Of a DNA stretch of 64,000 bases, positions 1 through 7,910 are shown one piece after another (the first letter of the stretch is position 1; each line of letters begins with the position of its first letter). A program made the position numbers and the translations under genes. This DNA is from SHVO01 sp041905525 (GTDB lineage Bacteria > Pseudomonadota > Alphaproteobacteria > Rhodospirillales > Rhodospirillaceae). Location: positions 174,894 through 238,893 of the forward strand of contig JAYRKY010000002.1 of assembly GCA_041905525.1 (NCBI GenBank), written 5' to 3'. The notes beneath the pieces were generated by a model. That model was not told the origin of the DNA. It made no database searches and worked only from the letters and a program-made list of their open reading frames with translations.

Positions 1-668
1 TACAGCGCGGCGGTGTCGCGCACATCGGGCAGCACGTGGCGGGGCACGTCGAACAGCGCCAGGAGTTCCTCGTCCCATGCGCCGCGGTGAATATCGTAGA
101 GCATGGTGCGCGACGCGTTCGTCGCATCGGTCGCGTGGGTGCGTCCGCCGGTCAATCGCCACACCAGGAACGAATCGATGGTGCCGAAGGCCAAATGGCC
201 GGCGGCCGCCGCGGCTTTCACCTCGGCGCTTTGCGACAGGATCCACTCCACCTTGGTCGCCGAGAAATAGGAATCGATCAGAAGTCCGGTCTTCTTTTGG
301 ATCAGCGGAGACTTGCCCGCCTCGCGCAGAGCTTCGCAGCGTGCGGCGCCGCGCCGGTCCTGCCACACGATGGCGTTGCCGACGGTCTTATGGGTTCGCT
401 TGTCCCACACCAGCGTGGTCTCGCGCTGATTGGTGATTCCGATGGCGGCGATGTCCGACGCGCCGCCCACCGCCGCGATGGCCGCGCGGCAAACTTCGAC
501 CGTGGTGCGCCAGACCTCCTCGGGATCATGTTCGACCCATCCGTCCCGTGGATAGATTTGAGGGAACGGTTTTTGCGCGGTCGCAAGCGCGGCGCCGGCG
601 GCGTCGAAAACAACGGCGCGAGTCGACGTCGTGCCTTGATCGATGGAAAGGATGTAGGGCCCAGCCAT
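1..668 (-). CDS. glpK: Glycerol kinase (N-terminal part; gene runs off the window)
   Basis: Phosphorylates glycerol to glycerol 3-phosphate with ATP in the cytoplasm, the entry step of glycerol use. About 222 residues are visible, starting MAGPYILSIDQGTTSTRAVV, the phosphate-1 loop of FGGY kinases. IYPRDGWVEHDPEEVW, GITNQRETT and TNASRTMLYDIH follow; all match GlpK closely and in order, which separates it from xylulokinase and other FGGY sugar kinases. The C-terminal half lies beyond position 1. It sits 29 bases downstream of the cyclic-nucleotide-binding gene on the same strand, so co-transcription is possible. I see no glpF, glpD or glpR in the window. Confidence 0.95.
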   Translation of the reverse strand, partial: MAGPYILSIDQGTTSTRAVVFDAAGAALATAQKPFPQIYPRDGWVEHDPEEVWRTTVEVCRAAIAAVGGASDIAAIGITNQRETTLVWDKRTHKTVGNAIVWQDRRGAARCEALREAGKSPLIQKKTGLLIDSYFSATKVEWILSQSAEVKAAAAAGHLAFGTIDSFLVWRLTGGRTHATDATNASRTMLYDIHRGAWDEELLALFDVPRHVLPDVRDTAAL

Positions 669-697
669 GGGCCGCAGTTTAGACCCGGCGCGCGGTC

Positions 698-2713
698 TTA
701 CGCGACCTCGTTGATGCCCAGATCGTCGTTACCGCCGAGGATCGAGCTCCAATCGTAGGGCTCTTCGGTGATGTTGAAGTTCTGCGCCCAGACCGGATCG
801 GCAGCGCGGCGGTCGCTCGTGCTCTGGATTTGCTTCTCGGCGCGCTGGAGGTTGCGTTCGGTCACGATCGCCATGCGTCCGGCGCCGTGCTCCTTGTAAA
901 CCGCCAGGGCCAGACGGAAAGCGTCGCCCGAGGCGCGCATGTATTCCCACTCGCCGGTGTGCTTGGCCAGAAGGAAAAGCGCCGAGCCCAGGGTGTTCTG
1001 GATCGAGGCCCACTGCAGCGGTGCCGTGTCGGGCGTGCGGACCTGCAACGCGGACACGCAGGACTTCACCGCGTATTCCAGAATCGGCACGCTGCGGATG
1101 TTGTCGCCGTAGACCTGAAGGATCTGGGCGAGGGCGTTGGAGATTTCCGAGAACCGGATCGGATGGGTGTACTTGTTGAACACCTGGCGCGCCGCCTGGC
1201 AGGCGTGGATCGCTTCGCGCAAGGCGTTGTCGTCGCCCATGGCCATGTCGAGCTTATAAAGCACGCAGCCGAGGCGATACTTCACCAGGCCCCAGTCGAT
1301 GATCTGACGGCGGCGGGAGATATGCATCAGCGCGCGGCGATAGGCGTCCGCGGCTTGTTCAAGCGAATCCGTATCGCCGCTGCGCTCGGCGATGATCTGC
1401 AGTGCGAGACCCAGCTGTTGGAACAACTGTCCCAGCATCGGCGACTGATCACTGCCCAGCAGGTCGATGGCCATACGCCAGGCTTCCACCGCGCCGTGGT
1501 ACCAGCTGCGGTCGCCTTCAAGCTGCGCGCATACGGCGCACACGTTGCCGTAGCAGAACAGGATCGCGGCGCGTTCGGACGGTTCCATCGCGGCCGACGG
1601 TTCTGCGCCCATGGCGCGGGCGGCGACGGCGATGGCCGGAAGCGCCGAGCGCAGGATGCGCCCTTGCGAGAAACTTCTGGGATCGATCGCGGCCAAGGTC
1701 ACGGCGCGGATCAGCGGCACCCAATCGGTGTAGAAATCCACCGGCACGTTCAAGACGTTCAGCGCCGTGAAGCGGCCCGGACGCTCGCCGGGGCTCGATG
1801 CGGTGGCGGTGAAATGCAGCTCGATGTTGCGGCCCGTGGGGTCGATGTTGCCCCAAATCAGAAGATCGGCGTTCTGATCGGCCATCCAGGCGCGCGCATC
1901 GCGTGTCGCGCGTTTCATCAGCTCGTCGTTGGCCGTGGCGCCGGGTTCCGTCACGCCGGGCACGAAACGCGTCAGATCGCGGTCGATGGCGATGGTGCGC
2001 ACGCCGGGAATACCGTCCAGTGCCTGAATCAGATTCTTATGCTGCACATCTTCGAAGTCGTCGCGCAGCTTCGCGACCATCACCAGGATATCGCCCGGGG
2101 TCGGAGCCTTGGCGCGCTTGCCGGGACGGCGCGTCGGATCTTTCACCACCGCGTCGAAAATCTTTTCAATGAAAGTCGGCTGACGTTCGCCGATCAGGTT
2201 TTGCGGCAGCGGGCGGCCGACGCGCAGCGGCGGCGGCGCTTGCAACGGTTCCGGATCGGCCACCGGCACGGGCAGATTCTGGGCGGCCGAGCGATACGCC
2301 GCGGCGCGGATCGGATCGACCGTATCCGGGCCCTTCATGCGGCGGGCCAGCTTGGTCATCACCTTCAGCGCCGTGTCGGGATCGGTCTCCATCTGGCGCA
2401 GGAATTCGTCGCGCGGGATCGCCCTTACGGTCACGGCGCCGCGCGCGCGCGCGGTGGCGGCGCGCGGAGCGTTGTCCAGAATGCCGAGTTCACCGAAGAG
2501 TTCGCCGGCCTTCAGCCGGGCCATCACGGTCAGGCCTTCAGGCCCGTCCTTCACCAGTTCGACCGAACCCTCGAGGACTTCGAACGCCCACGAGCTATCG
2601 TCGCCCTGCCGGTAGATGGATTCGCCGTCGCGAAAGGCCTTGGTGATGGTTCTCAAAGCGATTGTCCCACTCTCTCTCACCGGTCCTTCTGGAACGGTTT
2701 GCGATGGCGGCAC
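698..2713 (-). CDS. Cyclic-nucleotide-binding (cNMP) domain protein with long helical C-terminal region
   Basis: A 671-residue protein with no recognised name. Residues about 17-125 form a CRP-type cNMP-binding domain: the phosphate-binding cassette reads FGELGILDNAPRAATARA, with the expected Glu and Arg. A Pro-rich linker follows (about 150-185). Residues about 200-330 form an alpha/beta region containing DLLIWGNIDPTGRNIELHF, and the rest looks like TPR-type helical repeats (for example EQAADAYRRALMHI). No HTH or catalytic domain is visible, so it is not a CRP transcription factor; a ligand-gated scaffold is possible. The GTG start at 2713 is inferred because it is the first in-frame start with an AGG about 5 bases upstream. 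An 18-bp perfect palindrome lies about 80 bases upstream. It precedes glpK on the same strand. Confidence 0.75.
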   Translation of the reverse strand: MPPSQTVPEGPVRESGTIALRTITKAFRDGESIYRQGDDSSWAFEVLEGSVELVKDGPEGLTVMARLKAGELFGELGILDNAPRAATARARGAVTVRAIPRDEFLRQMETDPDTALKVMTKLARRMKGPDTVDPIRAAAYRSAAQNLPVPVADPEPLQAPPPLRVGRPLPQNLIGERQPTFIEKIFDAVVKDPTRRPGKRAKAPTPGDILVMVAKLRDDFEDVQHKNLIQALDGIPGVRTIAIDRDLTRFVPGVTEPGATANDELMKRATRDARAWMADQNADLLIWGNIDPTGRNIELHFTATASSPGERPGRFTALNVLNVPVDFYTDWVPLIRAVTLAAIDPRSFSQGRILRSALPAIAVAARAMGAEPSAAMEPSERAAILFCYGNVCAVCAQLEGDRSWYHGAVEAWRMAIDLLGSDQSPMLGQLFQQLGLALQIIAERSGDTDSLEQAADAYRRALMHISRRRQIIDWGLVKYRLGCVLYKLDMAMGDDNALREAIHACQAARQVFNKYTHPIRFSEISNALAQILQVYGDNIRSVPILEYAVKSCVSALQVRTPDTAPLQWASIQNTLGSALFLLAKHTGEWEYMRASGDAFRLALAVYKEHGAGRMAIVTERNLQRAEKQIQSTSDRRAADPVWAQNFNITEEPYDWSSILGGNDDLGINEVA

Positions 2714-2791
2714 TTTGCCTGGGGGACCTTTAATAAACGTTAAGCGGGTGGAGCCGGGGGCCCGCTCTCCGCAAGTCAGAGCCTACTAATT

Positions 2792-2809
2792 ATGTTGTAT
2801 ATACAACAT
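2792..2809. promoter_or_regulatory. Perfect 18-bp palindrome overlapping the marR stop codon
   Basis: ATGTTGTATATACAACAT is a perfect inverted repeat with no central spacer. It overlaps the last base of the marR stop codon and lies about 80 bases upstream of the cNMP-protein start, where a promoter operator would be expected. Its GTATAT core recurs in the dyad at the marR start. That it is a MarR-type operator is an inference. Confidence 0.5.
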
Positions 2810-3282
2810 TAGCTGCGGAGACTGGCGGTCGCCGCCGCCGTCAGGGCCAGAAGCTGGCCCGTTCTGCCCGGCCCAATCTTCTGCGAGGTCTCCGCTTGCG
2901 CGGCCCGCCAGAGCGCCGCCGCCTCCCGGAACGCGGCTTCGCCTTCGGCCGTCAGACTGACCTGTCCGGGGCGCCGCCCGGCCCCCGCGCTCAGGTCCAA
3001 TAATCCCCGCTCTTCCAAAGGTTTGAGGGTGCGGTTCAAACTGGTTCGGTCCAAGGCCAGAACCTCGCGCAGGACCGGCAGGGGCATCGGGTTCAGGGCC
3101 GCCACCGCGGCTAGTATTGTGAACTGGCCGCAGGTTAATCCGGCTGGCGCCAGAACGGTATCGTAGGCCCGGGAGATCGCCCGCGCCGCGCGGCGCACGT
3201 TATGGCAGAGACAGACCTCCAGAACCGCGCGCGGATCGAGAGTTTCGGCCGATGACCCACCAGATAAAGGGCGCAAATTCAT
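2809..3282 (-). CDS. MarR-family transcriptional regulator
   Basis: A 157-residue winged-helix regulator. Residues about 45-120 show the MarR fold: GLTCGQFTILAAVAAL, the recognition helix around ALDRTSLNRTLKPLEERGLL, and the wing region GRRPGQVSLTAEGEAAF. MarR proteins bind palindromic operators as dimers and usually repress themselves and a neighbouring gene until a small ligand releases them. The ATG lies inside a 26-bp imperfect dyad and the stop overlaps a perfect palindrome, suggesting autoregulation plus control of the downstream cNMP gene (inference). The ligand cannot be read from the sequence. A Cys pair near the N terminus (CLCH, about residues 24-27) could be redox-active, but that is speculative. 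Confidence 0.88.
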   Translation of the reverse strand: MNLRPLSGGSSAETLDPRAVLEVCLCHNVRRAARAISRAYDTVLAPAGLTCGQFTILAAVAALNPMPLPVLREVLALDRTSLNRTLKPLEERGLLDLSAGAGRRPGQVSLTAEGEAAFREAAALWRAAQAETSQKIGPGRTGQLLALTAAATASLRS

Positions 3283-3305
3283 AATGACGTATATGCATCA
3301 TTATG
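3280..3305. promoter_or_regulatory. 26-bp imperfect dyad over the marR start codon
   Basis: CATAATGA (3280-3287) and TCATTATG (3298-3305) are perfect 8-bp inverted arms around the core CGTATATGCA; 11 of 13 base pairs match overall. The left arm contains the marR ATG on the minus strand. The shared GTATAT core with the palindrome at 2792-2809 suggests one protein, probably the MarR regulator, binds both. Confidence 0.5.
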
Positions 3306-3332
3306 GTGGATTTGAAAAGCGGCGGCGTCGTT

Positions 3333-3596
3333 TTAGGGCCCGGCCGGCTCCTGTTTGATAGCGCCCTGATAGATTCGCGCCGTCTGCCCTTCCAACTGGG
3401 CCAAAACGAATCGGTTACCGTTCTCGTCGCGCCCGAATTCCAGGCCGATGGCATTCTTCTCCAGGGCCGCGATGATCTCGCTTTCGGGGCGGGCGAACGC
3501 CTTCCCCAGCGATGCCACCAGGGCGGCGATTTCCTTGTACATCTCGCGGTTCTCGTCGCGAGGCTTCTCGGGCGTTTGAGGCGGGTCATGCGGCAT
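3333..3596 (-). CDS. Small conserved-looking protein of unknown function
   Basis: About 87 residues starting MPHDPPQTPEKPRDENREMY. The body KEIAALVASLGKAF then PESEIIAALEKNAIGLEFGRD looks like a short helical-plus-beta cytoplasmic protein with no recognised motif. The frame extends upstream to 3710, but that part is Arg/Pro-rich and low-complexity; the ATG at 3596 has an AGAAG about 8 bases upstream and gives the more natural protein. It is transcribed away from the fasciclin gene and toward marR. Function unknown. Confidence 0.5.
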   Translation of the reverse strand: MPHDPPQTPEKPRDENREMYKEIAALVASLGKAFARPESEIIAALEKNAIGLEFGRDENGNRFVLAQLEGQTARIYQGAIKQEPAGP

Positions 3597-3734
3597 GGCG
3601 AGGCTTCTAAACATGTTCGGCGGGGCGCGAAAGCGGTCTTGGCGCCGGGGAGGCGGCCTTTTTTGTCGTCGCGTGGTTTGCCTCTGCGCGAGTCCGCGTG
3701 GCAATCTCACCGCTTCACGTGATGGGGATCGTGG

Positions 3735-4214
3735 ATGATCAGACGGCTCGTTCTCGCCTTGGTACTTTTCTGCGCGCCCCTGGGCGCCGCCCAGGCTCAG
3801 ACCAAGAATATCGTCGGCACGGCGCTCGACGCCGGGACCTTCACCATCTTTCTCGCCGCCGTCAAAGCCGCGAACCTGGGCGATCTATTGACCCAGAGCC
3901 CGCAGATCACGGTGTTCGCGCCGACAGATGACGCCTTCGCGAAACTTCCAAGGGGCGCCATCCAGGACATGCTGCGTCCCGAGAACCGCGAAAAAACCCG
4001 CGCGCTGCTCATGCACCATATTGTCGTCGGCCGCGTGGTCGCGCGCGACTTTCTCGGCAAACGCATGGAAGCGGCGACCGCCGACGGCGCCCTCGTGCTG
4101 ATCGACGCCACCAAGACGGTCATGATCGACAATGCGCGCCTGGTCAAAGCCGACATCCCGGCCGACAACGGCATCATCCATGTCATCGATACCGTCCTCA
4201 CGCCGAAGAAGTGA
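3735..4214 (+). CDS. Exported fasciclin (FAS1) domain protein
   Basis: A 159-residue protein with a signal peptide (MIRRLVLALVLFCAPLGAAQAQ, cleavage near residue 21-22) and one FAS1 domain filling the rest. FAS1 hallmarks are visible: ITVFAPTDDAFAKLP (H1 box), LLMHHIVVGR and the closing DNGIIHVIDTVLTP (H2 box). Such bacterial proteins are periplasmic or secreted and are linked to adhesion, although their ligands are mostly unknown. The stop overlaps the GTG start of the next gene, so the two are translationally coupled, which is odd for an adhesion-type protein and a cytoplasmic hydrolase. Confidence 0.88.
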   Translation: MIRRLVLALVLFCAPLGAAQAQTKNIVGTALDAGTFTIFLAAVKAANLGDLLTQSPQITVFAPTDDAFAKLPRGAIQDMLRPENREKTRALLMHHIVVGRVVARDFLGKRMEAATADGALVLIDATKTVMIDNARLVKADIPADNGIIHVIDTVLTPKK

Positions 4215-5074
4215 ACCGCTTGACCTCGACGTCGATCAAGCTCGTCTCCTACGAATATAGTCACGGCCCCAGCTTCGGCGCCGTGGTCGGCAACGACATC
4301 ATCGATTTGTCGGACGCGGGGCCGTCCTTGCGCGCCGTCCTTGCCGCGGGTCCGGTCGACAACCTCGACGCCGTCGTCGCGCAACGCAAGCCGACGGTCG
4401 CGCTCGATCACGTGGTCCTATTGCAGGTCATTCCCGATGCCGGCCGCATCATCTGCGTCGGACACAACTATCCGAAGGAAGGCAATCCGCACGGCAACGA
4501 TCCCAACGCTCCGCCGACCTTGTTCATGCGCACGCCGCAGTCCCTGGTCGGTCACCGGCAATCGATCGTCTGTCCCGGCGCCTCGCGCGAATATGACTTC
4601 GAAGGCGAACTCGCCGTCGTCATCGGCAAGGGCGGCCGCCGGATCCCGCCGGAGCGCTCCCTTAGCCACGTCGCCGGCTACACCTGTTTCCTCGACGGCT
4701 CGGTGCGCGATTTCCAAAAACACTCCCTCACCGCAGGCAAGAATTTCGACTCCTCCGGCGCGTGCGGACCGTGGCTCGTTCCCGCGGGCGCGATCCCCGA
4801 TCCGCAGCGCCTGATGCTCACCACCCGCATCAACGGCGAGATCATGCAGCAGTCGTCCACCGCCGCGATGATCCGCTCGGTGGCCGCGCTCATTTCCTAC
4901 ATCTCGGTGTTCACCCATCTTGAGGTGGGCGATGTGATCGCAACCGGCTCTCCGTCCGGGTCGGGCAACGGCCGCACGCCGCCGCGCTGGCTGCGTCCGG
5001 GCGACCGCATCGAGGTGGAGATCGAGGACATCGGCGTACTCGCCAACACCGTCATTTCCGAATCCTCAGTTTAG
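4211..5074 (+). CDS. Fumarylacetoacetate hydrolase (FAH) family protein
   Basis: A 287-residue cytoplasmic enzyme of the FAH/2-hydroxyhepta-2,4-diene-1,7-dioate isomerase superfamily. It has IICVGHNYPKEG, the metal-binding stretch EYDFEGELAVVIGKG with its ExE pair, and the downstream acidic ligand in GYTCFLDGSVRDFQ. The family cleaves C-C bonds or decarboxylates/isomerises beta-keto acids; the exact substrate cannot be told. It starts at a GTG overlapping the FAS1 stop (a TTG at 4220 is an alternative) and is 11 bases upstream of oppB, so it probably belongs to the oligopeptide transporter operon. Degradation of an imported compound is a plausible inference. Confidence 0.85.
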   Translation: MNRLTSTSIKLVSYEYSHGPSFGAVVGNDIIDLSDAGPSLRAVLAAGPVDNLDAVVAQRKPTVALDHVVLLQVIPDAGRIICVGHNYPKEGNPHGNDPNAPPTLFMRTPQSLVGHRQSIVCPGASREYDFEGELAVVIGKGGRRIPPERSLSHVAGYTCFLDGSVRDFQKHSLTAGKNFDSSGACGPWLVPAGAIPDPQRLMLTTRINGEIMQQSSTAAMIRSVAALISYISVFTHLEVGDVIATGSPSGSGNGRTPPRWLRPGDRIEVEIEDIGVLANTVISESSV

Positions 5075-5085
5075 GAACGCGCCCG

Positions 5086-6021
5086 ATGTGGTCTTACTTC
5101 GCCCGGCGGCTCCTCATCGGCATCCCCACGCTCCTCGCCGTCGTTCTGTTCTGTTTCTTCCTGATGCGCCTCGCGCCGGGCGGCCCGTTCGACGGCGAGG
5201 CGCCGGTGCCGCCCGAGGTCCTGGCCAATCTCCGCGCGCGCTATCACCTGGACGACCCGCTGTGGCAGCAGTTCGCCAGCTATCTCGGCAACCTCCTGCG
5301 CGGCGATTTCGGCCCTTCCTTCAAATATAAGGACTTCACGGTCACCGAACTGATCGCGCAGGGTCTGCCGGTCAGCATCGCAAATGGCCTCTCGGCCATG
5401 GTTCTGGCGATCGTCGTCGGTCTTCCCCTCGGGATTGCAGCGGCCCTAGCGCAAAATTCGCCGCGCGATTATGCGGTGTCGGGCCTCGCCATGATCGGCA
5501 TCGTGGTGCCTACGTTTGTCACCGGCCAGATTCTGATCCTGGCCTTCGGTGTCTGGCTGAAAGGCACGCCCTTTCAGCTTCCGGCCGGCGGCTGGAACGG
5601 CGGCGCCTTCGCCAACCGGATTCTGCCCGTCACGGTCCTCGCGCTGCCCTTCATCGCCTATATCGCCAGAATCGCGCGCGCCAGCATGATCGAGACCATG
5701 CGCGCGAACTTCATCCGCACCGCCCGCGCGAAAGGTCTTCCCTTCCGCACCATCGTCCTGCGCCACGCGCTGAAAACCGCCCTCACGCCCGTCATCACCT
5801 TCCTCGGACCCGCGACCGCGTTCCTGCTCACCGGGTCCATGGTCGTCGAGACCATCTTCCAGATCCCCGGCATCGGCCGCTATTTCGTGCAAGGCGCGCT
5901 CAACCGCGACTACACCCTCGTGATGGGGGTCACTATTGTCGGCGCGGCCTTTGTCATCGTCGCCAATCTCATCGTCGATATGCTTTACGCCGTGCTCGAT
6001 CCGAAGGTGCGCTATGAATAG
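5086..6021 (+). CDS. Oligopeptide/dipeptide ABC transporter permease, OppB/DppB type
   Basis: A 311-residue inner-membrane permease of the peptide/nickel importer family. It begins with the typical first helix (MWSYFARRLLIGIPTLLAVV), then the LPVSIANGLSAMVLAIVVGL region, and carries the EAA loop that contacts the ATPases (RTARAKGLPFRTIVLRHALK). Six membrane segments are apparent. The end overlaps oppC by 8 bases, giving tight coupling. The four-gene importer has no solute-binding protein here, so the substrate cannot be inferred beyond the peptide-like class. Confidence 0.93.
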   Translation: MWSYFARRLLIGIPTLLAVVLFCFFLMRLAPGGPFDGEAPVPPEVLANLRARYHLDDPLWQQFASYLGNLLRGDFGPSFKYKDFTVTELIAQGLPVSIANGLSAMVLAIVVGLPLGIAAALAQNSPRDYAVSGLAMIGIVVPTFVTGQILILAFGVWLKGTPFQLPAGGWNGGAFANRILPVTVLALPFIAYIARIARASMIETMRANFIRTARAKGLPFRTIVLRHALKTALTPVITFLGPATAFLLTGSMVVETIFQIPGIGRYFVQGALNRDYTLVMGVTIVGAAFVIVANLIVDMLYAVLDPKVRYE

Positions 6022-6925
6022 CCTCAACCTCACCTCGGGCCACGGCGCCGCGCTGGAAGCCGCGGCGGAAGTCGAGGGCCGCAGCCTGTGGCAGGACGCC
6101 TGGCGCCGTCTGAAGGCGAACCGCGCCGCGCTCGCCAGCATGGTGGTCCTGGCCGTGATCGCCGTGGTGTGTCTCGTCGGACCCTACATGCTTCCGTGGC
6201 CCTACGACGCCATCGATTGGGACCACGTCGAAGCGATGCCGCCGAATTTCGAGCTGGGGCACTATCTCGGCACCGATTCCGTCGGGCGCGACCTTCTCGC
6301 GCGTACGCTGGTCGGAGGGCGGATCTCGCTGATGGTCGGCATCCTCGCCACCGCCGTCGCGCTGTTCATCGGCGTGACCGTCGGGGCCGTCGCCGGCTTT
6401 GTCGGCGGGCGCGTCGACCAACTGCTCATGCGCCTGGTCGATCTTCTCTACTCGGTGCCGCTCACCTTCTTCGTCATCATCCTCATGGTGATGTTCGGAC
6501 GCAACTTCGTCCTCATGTTCCTTGCCATCGGCGCGGTCGAATGGCTCACCATGGCGCGCATCGTACGCGGCCAGACCCTGTCGCTGAAATCCAAGGAGTT
6601 CATCGAAGCGGCGCGCGCTTCGGGCGGTTCCACGGCGGGGATCATCATCCGCCACATCGTGCCCAATGTGCTCGGGGTCGTGATCGTCTACGTCACGCTG
6701 ACGATCCCGCAGGTCATCCTGCTCGAAAGCTTCCTGTCGTTCCTCGGTCTCGGCGTGCAAGAGCCGCTCACAAGCTGGGGCGTGCTCCTCAATGAAGGTG
6801 CGGCCGAACTCGAGGTGAATCCGCAGACCCTGATCGTCCCCGCGGTTTTCATGACCGCCACGCTCTTCTGTTTCAACTTCCTCGGCGACGGCCTGCGCGA
6901 TGCGCTCGACCCCAAGGATCGCTGA
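6014..6925 (+). CDS. Oligopeptide/dipeptide ABC transporter permease, OppC/DppC type
   Basis: A 303-residue partner permease. A cytoplasmic N terminus (SLWQDAWRRLKANRAALASM) matches the OppC N-terminal domain. The typical GHYLGTDSVGRDLLARTLVG follows, then the EAA loop (FIEAARASGGSTAGIIIRH) and SFLSFLGLGVQEPLTSWG near the C terminus. The ATG at 6014 lies within the last codons of oppB and is preferred to upstream starts, which would extend into oppB. The stop is one base from the OppD ATG. It forms the membrane channel with OppB. Confidence 0.93.
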   Translation: MNSLNLTSGHGAALEAAAEVEGRSLWQDAWRRLKANRAALASMVVLAVIAVVCLVGPYMLPWPYDAIDWDHVEAMPPNFELGHYLGTDSVGRDLLARTLVGGRISLMVGILATAVALFIGVTVGAVAGFVGGRVDQLLMRLVDLLYSVPLTFFVIILMVMFGRNFVLMFLAIGAVEWLTMARIVRGQTLSLKSKEFIEAARASGGSTAGIIIRHIVPNVLGVVIVYVTLTIPQVILLESFLSFLGLGVQEPLTSWGVLLNEGAAELEVNPQTLIVPAVFMTATLFCFNFLGDGLRDALDPKDR

Positions 6926-6926
6926 C

Positions 6927-7910
6927 ATGGCGCAGCGTATCCTCGAGATCGACGCGCTCACCGTGCGCTTCGCCACGCCCGACGGCGAAGTGTCGGCGGT
7001 CAGCGACGTTTCGCTTCACGTCGATAAGGGCGAATGTCTCGGCATCGTCGGCGAATCAGGGTCCGGCAAAAGCCAGACCTTCATGGCCGCGATGGGCCTT
7101 CTCGCGGCCAACGGGCGGGCCGCCGGCGCGGTGCGCTTCGCCGGCACCGATCTTCTCACCGCCGACGAGCGCACGCTCAACGGCTTGCGCGGCAATCGTC
7201 TGGCCATGGTCTTCCAGGACCCGATGACTTCGCTCACGCCCCATATGCGCATCGGGCGTCAGCTTACGGAAGTACTTCAGCGGCATCGCGGCCTCGACGC
7301 CGCGGCCGCGCGCGCCGCGGCGCTTGCGATGCTGGCGCGGGTGCAAGTCCCCGAGCCCGAGCGGCGCCTTGCCATGTATCCCCACGAGCTCTCCGGCGGC
7401 CTGCGCCAGCGCATCGTGCTTGCCATGGCGCTGCTGTGCGGACCGGATCTGGTGATCGCCGACGAACCCACCACCGCGCTCGATGTGACGGTCCAGGCGC
7501 TGATCCTCGATCTGATGCGCGAGTTGAAAGAGACGCAGGGTACTTCGTTCGTGCTCATCACCCACGACCTCGGTGTGGTCGCCGGCCTCGCCGACCGTGT
7601 CGCCGTGATGTACGCCGGGCGTGTGGTCGAGACTGCGGCCGTGCAGGAGATTTTCGCCGCGCCGCGCCATCCCTATACAAAAGGCCTGCTCGCGTGTACG
7701 CCGCGCCTGACCGATCCTCCCATGGCGGAGCTGCCGACCATCCCGGGCCAGCCGCCGAATCTCCAGAAGCTTCCGCCCGGCTGCAGTTTCAATCCGCGCT
7801 GCGCCTCCGCGTTCGAACGCTGCCGCGCCGAGCGACCCGCGCTCGCCGCCGGCGGAACGTTGAACGCGTGTTTCCTGAACCACTCCGTCGCCGCCGCGGG
7901 GGCCGCATGA
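6927..7910 (+). CDS. Oligopeptide ABC transporter ATP-binding protein, OppD type
   Basis: A 327-residue ATPase that powers import with OppF. Walker A is GESGSGKS, the signature is LSGGLRQRI rather than the usual LSGGMRQRV, and Walker B is DLVIADEPTTALDVT with the H-loop at ITHDLGVVA. The C-terminal oligopeptide-transporter extension contains PPGCSFNPRCASAFERC, the Cys-rich segment of this family that can bind an Fe-S cluster. The ATG at 6927 follows the oppC stop after one base; the gene ends in an ATGA overlap with oppF. Confidence 0.93.
   Translation: MAQRILEIDALTVRFATPDGEVSAVSDVSLHVDKGECLGIVGESGSGKSQTFMAAMGLLAANGRAAGAVRFAGTDLLTADERTLNGLRGNRLAMVFQDPMTSLTPHMRIGRQLTEVLQRHRGLDAAAARAAALAMLARVQVPEPERRLAMYPHELSGGLRQRIVLAMALLCGPDLVIADEPTTALDVTVQALILDLMRELKETQGTSFVLITHDLGVVAGLADRVAVMYAGRVVETAAVQEIFAAPRHPYTKGLLACTPRLTDPPMAELPTIPGQPPNLQKLPPGCSFNPRCASAFERCRAERPALAAGGTLNACFLNHSVAAAGAA

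Noticed and set aside
830..2743. Long plus-strand open frame opposite the cNMP gene
   Set aside because: The minus strand encodes an intact cNMP domain; the plus frame shows no recognisable domain and a low-complexity composition.
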